Of a stretch of DNA of 64,000 bases, positions 1 through 9,282 are shown piece after piece. Origin of the DNA: an uncultured Prevotellaceae bacterium. Its GTDB lineage: Bacteria; Bacteroidota; Bacteroidia; Bacteroidales; Bacteroidaceae. The stretch's first letter is position 1, and each line of letters starts with the position of its first letter. The stretch lies in the NCBI GenBank assembly GCA_900319225.1, contig ONNV01000010.1:1-64000 (forward strand). The letters are read 5' to 3'. Made by a program: the position numbers and the translations under genes. Below the pieces are notes generated by a model. It saw nothing but the letters and a program-made list of their open reading frames with translations, searched no databases and had not been told where the DNA came from.

Positions 1-50
1 ACTAGTTCATTCAAACCGGTTGTTTCACTTCAGATACAAAAATAAAAAGA

Positions 51-83
51 GCACCGTAATTACCCATATTGGAATCACGGTGC
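51..83 (-). terminator. Terminator-like hairpin
   Basis: GCACCGT (51-57) pairs with ACGGTGC (77-83). Read on the minus strand the stem is followed by a T-rich run (TCTTTTTATTTTTG). It looks like an intrinsic terminator for minus-strand transcription, although no minus-strand gene ending here is recognisable. Confidence 0.4.
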
Positions 84-265
84 AAATCTAAAAGTCGTTA
101 AACGAAACGCCGTTCTTAACGGGATCCTCCAAGGCCCTACGCTTAACGCCACTGCACTGATGCTCCCCAAACCCCAGATTCGGCTGCTGCAACAAGTTGC
201 AGGGTTTCTGATACTGATACCCCAAAAAGTTCCTTTGGAAGAGAGGAAAAGAGCGAATAAAAGCG

Positions 266-273
266 TAACTTCG
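266..273 (+). promoter_or_regulatory. -7 promoter box of metG
   Basis: TAACTTCG matches the Bacteroidetes -7 consensus TAnnTTTG with one change (C for T at position 7) and lies 30 bases before the metG ATG. No good -33 TTTG stands at the usual distance, so the call is moderate. Confidence 0.45.
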
Positions 274-303
274 CGGTCTGAAACAAGTTAGAGGTAAAAA
301 TAT

Positions 304-2364
304 ATGAAAGACTACAAGAGGATTCTGGTTACATCGGCCCTGCCCTATGCCAACGGCCCGCTGCACATAGGCCATCTGGCAGGCGCATACGTTCCGGCCG
401 ATATTTATGTCCGTTACCAACGTCTCAAGAAGGTGGACGTGATGTTCATTGGAGGCAGTGACGAGCACGGAGTGCCCATCACCATCCGCGCCAAGAAAGA
501 GGGCGTGACCCCCAAGGAGATCATTGACCGCTACCACTATCTGATGAAGGATACATTCAAGGGAATGGGCATATCATACGACATCTACGGTCGTACCAGC
601 TCCCCTGTTCACCATAAGCTGGCTGCCGATTTTTTCCGTAAGCTGTACGATACCGGCAAGTTCATCCAGAAGACCAGCGAGCAGTACTACGATGAGGAGG
701 CCAAGATGTTCCTGGCTGACCGCTACATTACCGGTGAGTGCCCCCACTGCCACTACGATCACGCATACGGTGACCAGTGCGAGAAATGCGGTACTTCACT
801 CTCACCCACCGAACTTATCAACCCGGTAAGTACCGTGAGTGGTAGCAAGCCCGTTATGAAGGAGACCACGCACTGGTATCTGCCCCTGGAGCAGTATCAG
901 GAGTGGCTTGAGAAGTGGATCCTGCAGGAGCACAAGGAGTGGCGTCCCAATGTATACGGTCAGTGCAAGAGCTGGCTTGACATGGGTCTGCAGCCCCGTG
1001 CCGTAAGCCGTGACCTGGATTGGGGTATCCCCGTACCCGTTGAGGGAGCCGAGGGTAAGGTGCTCTACGTATGGTTTGACGCTCCCATAGGTTACATAAG
1101 CAACACCAAGGAGTACTGTGACGCTCATCCCGAGCGCGGCAGCTGGGAGACCTGGTGGAAGGATCCTGACACACGCCTTATCCACTTTATCGGTAAGGAC
1201 AACATAGTGTTCCACTGCATAGTGTTCCCCTCAATGCTTAAGGCCGAGGGTTCATTCATACTGCCCGATAACGTTCCCAGCAACGAGTTCCTGAACCTGG
1301 AGGATGACAAGATATCAACCTCACGCAACTGGGCCGTCTGGGTACACGAGTATCTGGAGGATTTCCCCGGCAAGGCCGATGTAATGCGTTACGTACTTAC
1401 CGCCAATGCCCCTGAGACCAAGGACAACAACTTTACTTGGAAGGATTTCCAGGCACGCAACAACAACGAGCTGGTTGCCATATACGGTAACTTTGTGAAC
1501 CGTGCCCTGGTTCTGACACAAAAATACTTTGACGGAGTGGTTCCGCAGTGCGGTGAGCTTACTGACTATGACCGCCAGACCCTTAAGGAGTTTGCCGATG
1601 TAAAGGGACAGCTTGAGTCACTGCTTGACAACTTCAAGTTCCGTGAGGCCCAGAAGGAGGCTATGAACCTGGCCCGCATAGGTAACAAGTACCTGGCCGA
1701 TACAGAGCCCTGGAAGTTGGCCAAGACCGATATGAAGCGCGTTGAGACCATCCTGAACATATCACTCCAGCTGGTTGCCAACCTGGCAATCGCATTTGAG
1801 CCGTTCCTGCCGTTCTCAAGTGAGAAACTGCGCGGCATGATTGCCCTGGAGGGTGCTGACTGGGACCGTCTGGGTGCCATTGACCTGCTGCCCGCCGGCC
1901 ACAAGCTGAGCAAGCCCGAGCTTCTGTTTGAGAAGATTGAGGATGACGTGATTGAGGCTCAGATCCAGAAGCTGCTCAAGCGCAAGGAGGAGAATGAGAA
2001 GGCTGCCGCAGCCGCACAACCTGCCAAACCCATCAAGGAGAATATCCAGTTCCCCGAGTTTGAGAAGCTGGATATCCGCGTAGGTACAGTGCTTGAGTGC
2101 ATCAAAGTGCCCAAGTCTGACAAGCTGCTCCAGTTCAAGATTGACGACGGTCTGGGAGGCCGCACAATACTTTCAGGTATCGCAAACTACTACAATCCCG
2201 AGGATCTGGTAGGCAAGCAGGTTTGCTTCATCGCCAACCTTGCCCCGCGTAAGATTCTGGGCCGCGAGAGCCAGGGTATGATCCTGAGCGCTCTGGATGC
2301 AGACGGCACACTGGCAGTGACCACAGTACAGCGTCCGGTAAAACCCGGAAGCGAGGTTTGCTGA
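304..2364 (+). CDS. metG: Methionyl-tRNA synthetase
   Basis: Class I aminoacyl-tRNA synthetase that charges tRNA-Met in the cytoplasm. The 686-residue protein has the HIGH signature at residues 21-24 within PLHIGH, and a KMSKS loop in the variant form KISTS at about 336-340. Between them is a zinc knuckle with paired CxxC motifs (CPHC and CEKC). The C-terminal 110 residues form the tRNA-binding (Trbp111/EMAP-like) domain seen in dimeric bacterial MetG, starting near [14 protein letters not shown]. An Ala/Glu/Lys-rich linker joins the two parts. Length and domain order are normal for Bacteroidetes. ATG at 304 is preceded by an A-rich stretch without a strong Shine-Dalgarno, as is usual in this phylum. 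Confidence 0.97.
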   Translation: MKDYKRILVTSALPYANGPLHIGHLAGAYVPADIYVRYQRLKKVDVMFIGGSDEHGVPITIRAKKEGVTPKEIIDRYHYLMKDTFKGMGISYDIYGRTSSPVHHKLAADFFRKLYDTGKFIQKTSEQYYDEEAKMFLADRYITGECPHCHYDHAYGDQCEKCGTSLSPTELINPVSTVSGSKPVMKETTHWYLPLEQYQEWLEKWILQEHKEWRPNVYGQCKSWLDMGLQPRAVSRDLDWGIPVPVEGAEGKVLYVWFDAPIGYISNTKEYCDAHPERGSWETWWKDPDTRLIHFIGKDNIVFHCIVFPSMLKAEGSFILPDNVPSNEFLNLEDDKISTSRNWAVWVHEYLEDFPGKADVMRYVLTANAPETKDNNFTWKDFQARNNNELVAIYGNFVNRALVLTQKYFDGVVPQCGELTDYDRQTLKEFADVKGQLESLLDNFKFREAQKEAMNLARIGNKYLADTEPWKLAKTDMKRVETILNISLQLVANLAIAFEPFLPFSSEKLRGMIALEGADWDRLGAIDLLPAGHKLSKPELLFEKIEDDVIEAQIQKLLKRKEENEKAAAAAQPAKPIKENIQFPEFEKLDIRVGTVLECIKVPKSDKLLQFKIDDGLGGRTILSGIANYYNPEDLVGKQVCFIANLAPRKILGRESQGMILSALDADGTLAVTTVQRPVKPGSEVC

Positions 2365-2377
2365 ATGCGTCCGTAAT

Positions 2378-2424
2378 CCAGCCTTTGAAAAGGCTGGCTA
2401 CCCATATCAGATACCTACGGTATC
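2378..2424 (+). terminator. Two stem-loops after metG
   Basis: CCAGCCTT/AAGGCTGG (2378-2397) and GATACC/GGTATC (2410-2424) form two consecutive hairpins in the 72-base gap. Neither has a T tract, so they may attenuate transcription, protect mRNA ends or be neutral. AAGGAG at 2430-2435 sits almost on the next start codon. Confidence 0.3.
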
Positions 2425-2436
2425 AATTATAAGGAG

Positions 2437-3141
2437 ATGAAAAATGTAGCTGTGATATTAGCAGCAGGCTCCGGTTCAAGAACCGGTCTTTCCACCCCTA
2501 AGCAGTTCCTGCCTTTGGGTGGAAAGACTGTTTTGGAGCACTCGGTACAGACATTCAATGATCATCCGGGAATTGATGAGGTTGTAATTGTCACCGCTAC
2601 AGAATTCATAGAGAGAGTACGGGCAATTGTAAAAGACAACAGATGGACAAAAGTATCGGCCGTATTGGCCGGTGGAAAGGAGCGTTTTGACTCCAGTCTG
2701 GCAGCTGTACGCCATTTTGCGGACAATCCGGACGCTGTAATGCTGTTCCATGATGCGGCACGCCCGTTGGTGTCAGAGCGCATCATATCAGACGCTATCA
2801 AGGCAATGGAGAGGTATGACGCCGTGGATGTGGCCATACCTGCCGTAGATACTATAGTTCAGTGTAACCGTGAGGGTACCCATATGGAATCCATTCAGGA
2901 CCGCAACCTGCTGTGGCGTATGCAGACCCCGCAGGGATTCCGCCAGAGGACAATTGAGGAGGCTTACCGCATTGCATTACAGGACCCGCAGTTTACCGCT
3001 ACCGATGACTGCGGCACGGTACTGCGCTACCTGCCCGATGTCAAGGTAGGTATCGTACGCGGAAGCGAACGCAATATCAAGCTGACTTACGCTGACGACC
3101 TCTCCTTACTAGAGTTCCTGCTATCAAGCCCAGAACGGTAG
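2437..3141 (+). CDS. IspD/TarI-family cytidylyltransferase
   Basis: A 234-residue CTP-dependent nucleotidyltransferase: the glycine-rich loop LAAGSGSRTG is at residues 8-17, followed by PKQF. The family couples CTP to a polyol phosphate: methylerythritol 4-phosphate for IspD, ribitol 5-phosphate for TarI/Bcs1. By eye about half of its positions, with almost no gaps, are identical to the N-terminal domain of the fusion protein at 25140-26516, including ERFDSSLAA, FHDAARPL, DDCGTV and LTYADD. That fusion looks like a CDP-ribitol synthase, so ribitol-phosphate cytidylyltransferase is at least as likely as IspD. It follows metG and overlaps the end of the convergent yfhO gene by 65 bases. Family is certain; substrate is open. 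Confidence 0.85.
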   Translation: MKNVAVILAAGSGSRTGLSTPKQFLPLGGKTVLEHSVQTFNDHPGIDEVVIVTATEFIERVRAIVKDNRWTKVSAVLAGGKERFDSSLAAVRHFADNPDAVMLFHDAARPLVSERIISDAIKAMERYDAVDVAIPAVDTIVQCNREGTHMESIQDRNLLWRMQTPQGFRQRTIEEAYRIALQDPQFTATDDCGTVLRYLPDVKVGIVRGSERNIKLTYADDLSLLEFLLSSPER

Positions 3142-5518
3142 CATACATAATCAGGATAAACACCTTAGCCAACTTGCTTCCCTTCACTACGCTGTCGGGA
3201 CGGAACTCCATGCGTATCTCATGCTGGCCGGCCGGAATGTTCATGGCACGCAGCAGATAGTTGGCACGGAATATATCGGCCGGCTTACCGTCAATATAGG
3301 CTTTCCAACCGTAAGGATAATAGATCTCTGAGAATACCACAGTACCGTCTGAATCAGACTGTGAGCGGTAGGTAAGTACATCGGGAGCGTATGAGGTCAG
3401 TTTGATCTCACTACCCTCTGAAGCAGGTTTGAATGCGCTCACGTAATCCTTGAAGTCATCACCCACAACTATCGTGCTGCCCAGGTCAACCTTACCCAGA
3501 AGGTCACACTCCTGCACGGGAGTAGCGGCCAGTGAGAGGTTGCTTGCGTACCAGGCGTTTCCCAAAGCATCAGGATTACGCATAGGTGCTATCTGCCCCT
3601 CCTTGTTCTGGCTTATGATGTACTTTCCGTTAAGCATGCTGATAACTTTCAGGTCAACCTTGGAGAGGTATCGGTCAATGATATCCTGGTAACGGCGCAG
3701 TTTTACGGCGCTGTAACCGCCAAGAGACTTGAGCAGGTTTGACGTATGGGTATCGTTGAATGTATCTCCGGTCAGGTTAAGTACCCTGAAATGGGGATCT
3801 GTATCGGCCAGGATGGCCTTCTCAAAGGGACGCGCGTCAAACATGCTGCGCATCTGCTTATGAGTTACAAAGTTGTCATCATTAAAGAATCGCTTGTCAA
3901 TGGGCCACATATCGGTCACAACTATTACTCCGAGAGCCAGGATCATCCACTGTTTCTTGAGCTTGTCATTGGCAAAGAGCCAGATGACACCGGCTGTGAG
4001 CGCTATGAAGGTGAATGAACGCAGCGAGTCACTGCGCAGAATGGCTGCACGGTCGGCCATCATTCCCTGTATGATAGGAGCATATGACTCCGGTAACCTG
4101 GCATCTATGGGCGCCGAGAATGAATAGATGGCACCTCCAAACAGGGCAAAGAAGAGACACAATCCGGCTGTAACCAGGATTGAGATATAGATGGCGTTGT
4201 TAATCTCTTTCTTCTCTATCTTTTGCTCCATTATCTGCTTAACGGCCATAAAGCCCAGAAGCGGTATGATAATCTCTGCAATGACCAGTATGGACGATAC
4301 CGCACGGAACTTGCTGTACATGGGGAACCAGTTATAGAAGAGCTCGGTGAGCCACATGAAATTCTTACCCCATGACAGGCCCAGCGAGAAGAGGGTTGCC
4401 ACGACAATGGCCCATTTGAACGGTCCTTTTACAAGCATCAGGCCCAGTACAAAGAGGAAGCAGATGGCGGCACCCACGTAAACGGGACCTGACGTACCGG
4501 GCTGATTACCCCAATACATATAGGCGTTCTGGCTCAGGTCCTTTGCGGCAGACTTGGGATATCCGGCCTTGACCACAGCTTTATATGTGTTTGAGTTCGT
4601 GCCCACATCATATGTGGAGGCATTTCCCTTGAATCCGGGAATCATGAGCGTAAAGGTCTCATCCACACCGTAGCTCCATGCTGTCACATAATCCAGGTCC
4701 AGACCCTTGGGAACGCTGTTGGGATCCTCAACCAGGTCGGAGTGGCCGCCGCGCATGGTCTCCTTAAGGTACTCACGGTTGGCAAACACATTTGGCGAAC
4801 CGGTTCCGATACCTACCACAACAGACCCGGCAAACAGGGCTGTGCCGATTATCAGGTCGCGGAACCTCTTTTCATTGATATGGATATAGAGCTGCATGAT
4901 ATACAGCACACCTATGAGCATGAACATGTAGTATGTCATCTGGGGATGCGTATATCCCATGGCAGTGAATATCATTGTCAGCGATACGCCCAGGGCATAT
5001 TTCTTACGGAAAATAAACAGGAATCCGGCCAGAACGACTGACATCAGCGCAATAGACCACGCCTTGGTAAAGTGTCCGGCAGGCTCTATGATATAGAAAT
5101 ATGATGAGAGTCCTATGGCAATGGCACCCACAATGGCGAGCCATCGGTCTATTCCCACTGACCTGAGCAGGACAAAGAAACAGCAGAAATAGAGCATGAG
5201 CACCATAGGCAGGCGGGTATTATGCGACGGATGCAGCAGTTTTATGAGCGGTTTCATAAGGTCATTGGAATCATAATGGCCGCCTCCAATCTGATAACTG
5301 GGCATACCTGCGAACATGGATCCGGTCCACCATGTGTAGTTACCTGTCTCCTCATGATACTTGGTAGACTCATGTACACCCCACTTGTAACTTACGTTGT
5401 CACCGGCATAGAGCTCCTTACCCTGGAAAACCGGTGAACAGTAAATGCATGAGAGTGCAGCAAACAGCACCACGGCCACTATGTACGGCAGACATTTTTG
5501 CAAAAAGTTCCTATTCAT
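3077..5518 (-). CDS. YfhO-family multi-spanning membrane protein
   Basis: An 813-residue protein with an N-terminal signal-anchor, roughly a dozen hydrophobic segments and a soluble C-terminal part of about 250 residues before a last membrane helix. It matches the YfhO family of GT-C-fold membrane proteins. In Bacillus, YfhO takes part in glycosylating lipoteichoic acid on the outer face of the membrane; in Bacteroidetes the role is not established. Near the N-terminus, YAGDNVSYKWGV and the later WTGSMFAGMP carry the acidic and aromatic residues typical of the first periplasmic loop. The C-terminal part (for example VVFSEIYYPYGWKAYIDGK) is the usual YfhO tail. Start at 5518 is supported by the upstream box at 5542-5549. 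Confidence 0.85.
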   Translation of the reverse strand: MNRNFLQKCLPYIVAVVLFAALSCIYCSPVFQGKELYAGDNVSYKWGVHESTKYHEETGNYTWWTGSMFAGMPSYQIGGGHYDSNDLMKPLIKLLHPSHNTRLPMVLMLYFCCFFVLLRSVGIDRWLAIVGAIAIGLSSYFYIIEPAGHFTKAWSIALMSVVLAGFLFIFRKKYALGVSLTMIFTAMGYTHPQMTYYMFMLIGVLYIMQLYIHINEKRFRDLIIGTALFAGSVVVGIGTGSPNVFANREYLKETMRGGHSDLVEDPNSVPKGLDLDYVTAWSYGVDETFTLMIPGFKGNASTYDVGTNSNTYKAVVKAGYPKSAAKDLSQNAYMYWGNQPGTSGPVYVGAAICFLFVLGLMLVKGPFKWAIVVATLFSLGLSWGKNFMWLTELFYNWFPMYSKFRAVSSILVIAEIIIPLLGFMAVKQIMEQKIEKKEINNAIYISILVTAGLCLFFALFGGAIYSFSAPIDARLPESYAPIIQGMMADRAAILRSDSLRSFTFIALTAGVIWLFANDKLKKQWMILALGVIVVTDMWPIDKRFFNDDNFVTHKQMRSMFDARPFEKAILADTDPHFRVLNLTGDTFNDTHTSNLLKSLGGYSAVKLRRYQDIIDRYLSKVDLKVISMLNGKYIISQNKEGQIAPMRNPDALGNAWYASNLSLAATPVQECDLLGKVDLGSTIVVGDDFKDYVSAFKPASEGSEIKLTSYAPDVLTYRSQSDSDGTVVFSEIYYPYGWKAYIDGKPADIFRANYLLRAMNIPAGQHEIRMEFRPDSVVKGSKLAKVFILIMYATVLGLIAGTLVRRGRQRKSA

Positions 5519-5541
5519 TTCAAATCAGATTGTTTGGAATG

Positions 5542-5549
5542 CGAAAATA
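5542..5549 (-). promoter_or_regulatory. -7 promoter box of the YfhO gene
   Basis: On the minus strand this reads TATTTTCG, one change from TAnnTTTG, 24 bases before the ATG. It is part of a short divergent promoter region shared with the glycosyltransferase gene at 5624. Confidence 0.45.
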
Positions 5550-5591
5550 CGATTTTTATCCGCATTTAAGCCATGCTGGGTGTTTTTTGTG

Positions 5592-5599
5592 TAAGTTTG
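5592..5599 (+). promoter_or_regulatory. -7 promoter box that sets the start of the GT4 gene
   Basis: TAAGTTTG is a full match to TAnnTTTG. An open frame begins upstream at 5573, but transcription from this box would start near 5605. That makes ATG 5624 the real start, and the protein then begins with the expected MKIVILGT strand. Confidence 0.55.
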
Positions 5600-5623
5600 T
5601 CTCCACAACCACAATGCACAGTC

Positions 5624-6745
5624 ATGAAAATCGTCATATTGGGTACAGCCTGGCCGTATCGCGGAGGTATAGCAGATTTCAACAACCGTCTGGCGCAGGA
5701 GTTCATCAGTGAAGGTAACGAGGTAAAGATAATCACCTTTACCCTGCAGTATCCGTCATTCCTGTTTCCCGGCAAGACACAATACTCTCCCGATCCGCAG
5801 CCTGAGGGCCTCAACATAACCAGGATACTCAACTCCGTCAATCCCCTGAGCTGGATAAAGGCGGCCCGCAGCATCCGCAAGGAGAAGCCGGAGCTGCTTA
5901 TCGTCCCGTTCTGGATGCCTTTCATGGGTGTGTCAACCGGCGCAGTATCACGTCTGGCAAAAAGATGCGGAGCCCGCAGGATTGCCATACTCCATAACCT
6001 CATACCGCATGAGCATAAACCCGGTGACAGAATCCTTTCACGCTATTTCATACGCTCTGTAGATGGTTATGTAGCCCTGTCAGAGTCCGTTCTGGCCGAT
6101 ATAGACCTGTTTGACAGCAAAAAGCCGCGCACGTTCTGCCCACACCCGCTCTATGACCACTTTGGTGCCATTGCCTCTCGTGATGAATCAATAAAGCATC
6201 TGGGACTGGATCCGGCATACCGTTATATCCTGTTCTTTGGTCTTATACGTGACTATAAGGGGCTGGACCTGCTGCTTAAGGCATACGCTGACAGCCGTCT
6301 GCGTGAAATGAACGTACGTCTGCTGGTGGCCGGCGAGTTCTACGGCAGTTCTGACAAGTACTTTGAGCTGGAGAAAGAGCTTGGACTGGAGGGTCTCATC
6401 ATATGGAAAAATGAGTTTGTCCCGGCCGATGACGTACGTTTCTGTTTTGGAGCGGCCGATATCATAGCACAACCCTACAAGACCGCAACCCAAAGCGGTG
6501 TCTCACAGATAGCATACCATTTTGGCAAGCCCATGCTGGTTACCAAGGTGGGCGGTCTGGCCGAGATTGTCCCCGACGGCAAAGCCGGCTACGCAGTTGA
6601 GCCTGAACCGGCCCGAATTGCCGATGGATTGGTGGATTTCTTTAAAAACGAACGCCTCCAGCAGTTCACTGAAGGCGTTATGGATGAAAAGAAGAAATAC
6701 TCCTGGTCAAAGATGACTCAGGCAGTACGGTCACTCATCGGCTGA
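5624..6745 (+). CDS. GT4-family glycosyltransferase
   Basis: A 373-residue retaining glycosyltransferase of the GT-B fold. The N-terminal strand MKIVILGTAWPYRGGIADF carries the glycine-rich acceptor-side loop. The C-terminal half holds the nucleotide-sugar binding region: FGLIRDYKGLDLLLKA, then DVRFCFGAADIIAQPYKTATQSGV, where the family's conserved acidic residue (E-x7-E motif) is not obvious, then KPMLVTKVGGLAEIV. It probably transfers a hexose during surface glycan synthesis; donor and acceptor cannot be told. The start is placed at 5624 rather than 5573 because a promoter box lies between. The 3' end overlaps the convergent RNase R gene by 15 bases. Confidence 0.88.
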   Translation: MKIVILGTAWPYRGGIADFNNRLAQEFISEGNEVKIITFTLQYPSFLFPGKTQYSPDPQPEGLNITRILNSVNPLSWIKAARSIRKEKPELLIVPFWMPFMGVSTGAVSRLAKRCGARRIAILHNLIPHEHKPGDRILSRYFIRSVDGYVALSESVLADIDLFDSKKPRTFCPHPLYDHFGAIASRDESIKHLGLDPAYRYILFFGLIRDYKGLDLLLKAYADSRLREMNVRLLVAGEFYGSSDKYFELEKELGLEGLIIWKNEFVPADDVRFCFGAADIIAQPYKTATQSGVSQIAYHFGKPMLVTKVGGLAEIVPDGKAGYAVEPEPARIADGLVDFFKNERLQQFTEGVMDEKKKYSWSKMTQAVRSLIG

Positions 6746-8899
6746 TACCAGTTCATAATCCATCTGCTTCTTCTCAAGGTTACAGCGTACCACCTTGATC
6801 TTGATGTGGTCACCCAGACGATAGCGTTTGCGGGTGCGCTGGCCTATGATGCAGTAGTTCTTCTCATCAAACTCAAAGTAGTCACCGCCCAGAGTGCGGA
6901 TGCTTATCATGCCCTCGCACTTGTTCTCTATGATCTCAGCGTAGATACCCCACTCTGTCACACCGCTAATCACGGCGTCAAACACCTGACCCATGCGGTC
7001 TGCCATGTACTCAACCTGCTTATACTTGATGCTGGCGCGCTCAGCCTGCTCGGCCAACTGCTCACGACCCGAGCAATGTTCGCAGTACTCCTCATACTTG
7101 GCCTGGTTCACGCTGCGGCCGCCACTCATGTAACGGGTGAGCAGGCGGTGTACCATAAGGTCCGGATAACGGCGTATGGGTGATGTAAAGTGTGTGTAGT
7201 ATTTGAATGCCAGACCATAGTGACCGATGTTGTCTGTGGTGTAGCAGGCTTTCTGCATGGAGCGTATTGAGATTGTCTCAATGAGTTCCTGTTCTTTCTT
7301 ACCCTTGACCTCGGAGAGCATCTTGTTCATGGACTTGGCCATCTCCGTGAGGTCACCCGATATCTTGAGCTTATATCCGAACTTGGCTACGAACTGCTGC
7401 AGGTTCTCAATACGCTCTGGATCCGGCTCGTCATGGACACGGTATACGAATGTCTTGGGGTTACCGCCCTTAACGGCGCCTATGGATTCGGCCACGGTGC
7501 GGTTAGCCAGCAGCATAAACTCCTCAACCAGCTTGTTGGCATCCTTTGACTCCTTAAAGAATACGCTTACGGGATGACCCTTCTCATCTATGTCAAAACG
7601 GACCTCCACACGGTCAAAGCTCAGGGCGCCGTCGGCAAAACGTTTGTCACGCAGGATCTTGGCAAGACTGTCAAGAGTCATGATCTCATTTTTGAACTCG
7701 TCGCCCGGCAGCGGCTCCTTGCCACCCTGCTGCTCACGCTCTATGATGGCCTGCACCTCCTCATATGTGAAACGGCGGTTGCTGCGTATCACTGTACGTG
7801 CTATGCGGGAGCGTTTTACCACGCCGGCATCAGTCATCTCCAGGATCACTGAGTATGTGAGTTTGTCCTCATCCTGACGCAGTGAACAGAGGTTATTGCA
7901 GAGTTTCTCGGGCAACATAGGTATGGTACGGTCCACCAGATAGACCGATGTGGCACGTTTGAACGCCTCCTTGTCTATGATACTGCCCTCCTGGACGTAG
8001 TAGCTGACATCGGCAATATGTACGCCAACCTCCCAGAGTCCCTTCTTGATGGGACGGATGGAGAGTGCATCATCAAAGTCCTTGGCGTCACGCGGGTCTA
8101 TGGTGAATGTAACCACATCACGGAAATCCTCACGTCCGGCAAGTGCCGCGTCATTAATCTCGGCAGGTATCTCATCGGCAGCAGCCTCTATGTTCTCAGG
8201 ATAGCTGTAGGGCAGTCCGTACTCAGCCAGGATGGCATGCATCTCTGTGTTGTTCTCACCGGCAGTACCCAGTATGTCAATGACCTTACCAACCGGATTG
8301 CGGTCAGGGGTATCGGGCCATTCAACAACCTTTACCACGGCTTTCTCACCGTCACGGCCTTTCTTGAGGCTGGAGAGCGGAATGAATATGTCACGGTCAG
8401 ACTTGTCAGGGGTAACCAGATAGGCGAACTTACCCTTTACCTGAAGCGTACCTACAAACGTGTCCTTGGCGCGTTTGAGAATCTCGGTAACCTCACCCTC
8501 GGGTCCGGTATGCGGACGCTGTGCAAACAGCACTATGCGTACGCGGTCACCGTTCACCGCACCGGCCGAGTTGCGCTCAGCCACGAAAATGGGATCACCG
8601 CCGCCATCGGGCACAAGGAAGTTCTTGCCACCCACACGGCGCTGCAGCACACCCTCCACGAACTTGCTTTTCTGCATGAGGCTGAACTGACCGTCTTTCT
8701 CCTTGAGGAATCCGTCCTCAACAAGATCCAGTACTATATCCAGACACATGCTGCGCATGGGATGAGTCTTGAGCTTGAGCTCATCATAGAGTCTCTTTAC
8801 GCTTATACTGCTGTCCTGGTTGTCACGGAACCAATCCGTGATAATATCCGTCATGCTCCTGCGGTTTAGGCGGATACCTCCTTTGAATGATCTACCCAT
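6731..8899 (-). CDS. rnr: Ribonuclease R
   Basis: A processive 3'-5' exoribonuclease of the RNase II/R family that degrades structured RNA. The order in 722 residues is: N-terminal winged-helix region, cold-shock domains (FVGTLQVKGKFAYLV), the RNB catalytic domain and a C-terminal S1 domain (VFDAVISGVTEWGIYAEI). The catalytic acidic cluster DPRDAKDFDDA starts at residue 268. HYGLAFKYYTHFTSPIRRYPD is the conserved RNB end motif. Length is normal. It has its own promoter box at 8918-8925 although it follows the ABC/GntR operon in the same direction. Confidence 0.96.
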   Translation of the reverse strand: MGRSFKGGIRLNRRSMTDIITDWFRDNQDSSISVKRLYDELKLKTHPMRSMCLDIVLDLVEDGFLKEKDGQFSLMQKSKFVEGVLQRRVGGKNFLVPDGGGDPIFVAERNSAGAVNGDRVRIVLFAQRPHTGPEGEVTEILKRAKDTFVGTLQVKGKFAYLVTPDKSDRDIFIPLSSLKKGRDGEKAVVKVVEWPDTPDRNPVGKVIDILGTAGENNTEMHAILAEYGLPYSYPENIEAAADEIPAEINDAALAGREDFRDVVTFTIDPRDAKDFDDALSIRPIKKGLWEVGVHIADVSYYVQEGSIIDKEAFKRATSVYLVDRTIPMLPEKLCNNLCSLRQDEDKLTYSVILEMTDAGVVKRSRIARTVIRSNRRFTYEEVQAIIEREQQGGKEPLPGDEFKNEIMTLDSLAKILRDKRFADGALSFDRVEVRFDIDEKGHPVSVFFKESKDANKLVEEFMLLANRTVAESIGAVKGGNPKTFVYRVHDEPDPERIENLQQFVAKFGYKLKISGDLTEMAKSMNKMLSEVKGKKEQELIETISIRSMQKACYTTDNIGHYGLAFKYYTHFTSPIRRYPDLMVHRLLTRYMSGGRSVNQAKYEEYCEHCSGREQLAEQAERASIKYKQVEYMADRMGQVFDAVISGVTEWGIYAEIIENKCEGMISIRTLGGDYFEFDEKNYCIIGQRTRKRYRLGDHIKIKVVRCNLEKKQMDYELVSADE

Positions 8900-8917
8900 A
8901 ATAAAACACTTTTGTCA

Positions 8918-8925
8918 CGAAGGTA
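8918..8925 (-). promoter_or_regulatory. -7 promoter box of rnr
   Basis: Minus strand TACCTTCG, one change from TAnnTTTG, 18 bases before the rnr ATG. It suggests rnr is transcribed on its own and not only from the GntR operon. Confidence 0.45.
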
Positions 8926-8931
8926 CAAAAA

Positions 8932-9270
8932 TTATTTTAGTATATCCTCGGCTTTGAGTTCAAGAAGACGCATCTTGCGCAGGATCTGCGGGAGCTCGTT
9001 CTCCAGGAAATCGGTGCGCATCTTTTCCAGGGCTATGGCCTTGGCGCCTTCTGAAACAAAATATCCTATGCCTCGCTGATTGTAGATAATTCCATCCATA
9101 GTAAGTTTTTCATAACTGCGCATGGCGGTATTGGGGTTTACACCCAGCTCGCCGCCCAGTTCTCGAACAGACAGTATCCTGTCTCCCTCTCTGATCTCAC
9201 CGCTCAGAATCTTTTCATTGATTCCATCGGCAATCTGCAGATAAATCGGTTTGTTTTGACTGAATTCCAT
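8932..9270 (-). CDS. GntR-family repressor, YtrA type
   Basis: A 112-residue transcriptional regulator with an N-terminal winged helix: FSQNKPIYLQIADGINEKI is the family's first helix and LSVRELGGELGVNPNTAMRSYEKL is the helix-turn-helix. It has only a short C-terminal helical tail, as in the YtrA subfamily, whose members usually control an adjacent ABC exporter. It is the third gene of a three-gene operon, 12 bases after the membrane protein. A 10-bp inverted repeat at 11017-11042, before the first gene, is the likely operator. The inducing signal is unknown. Confidence 0.9.
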   Translation of the reverse strand: MEFSQNKPIYLQIADGINEKILSGEIREGDRILSVRELGGELGVNPNTAMRSYEKLTMDGIIYNQRGIGYFVSEGAKAIALEKMRTDFLENELPQILRKMRLLELKAEDILK

Positions 9271-9282
9271 GATAATCTTTTT

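Larger units (their letters stand above)
1..303. other. Gene-free leader upstream of metG
   Basis: I see no convincing gene here. An open frame on the minus strand runs from inside metG to 88, but it is antisense to metG and does not resemble a known protein. The stretch holds a hairpin at 51-83, a second tight hairpin (CTGCAAC/GTTGCAG) at 187-202 and a -7 promoter box at 266-273. A structured leader or a small RNA is possible but not shown. Confidence 0.6.

Noticed and set aside
88-537. Open frame of 149 codons on the minus strand
   Set aside because: It lies mostly antisense to metG, shows no family motif, and the reverse frames of GC-rich genes in this window commonly stay open. Only the hairpin behind it is reported.
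8018-8869. Open frame of 283 codons antisense to rnr
   Set aside because: Rnr has all its domains on the other strand; this long frame is a by-product of codon bias and has no recognisable motif or promoter.
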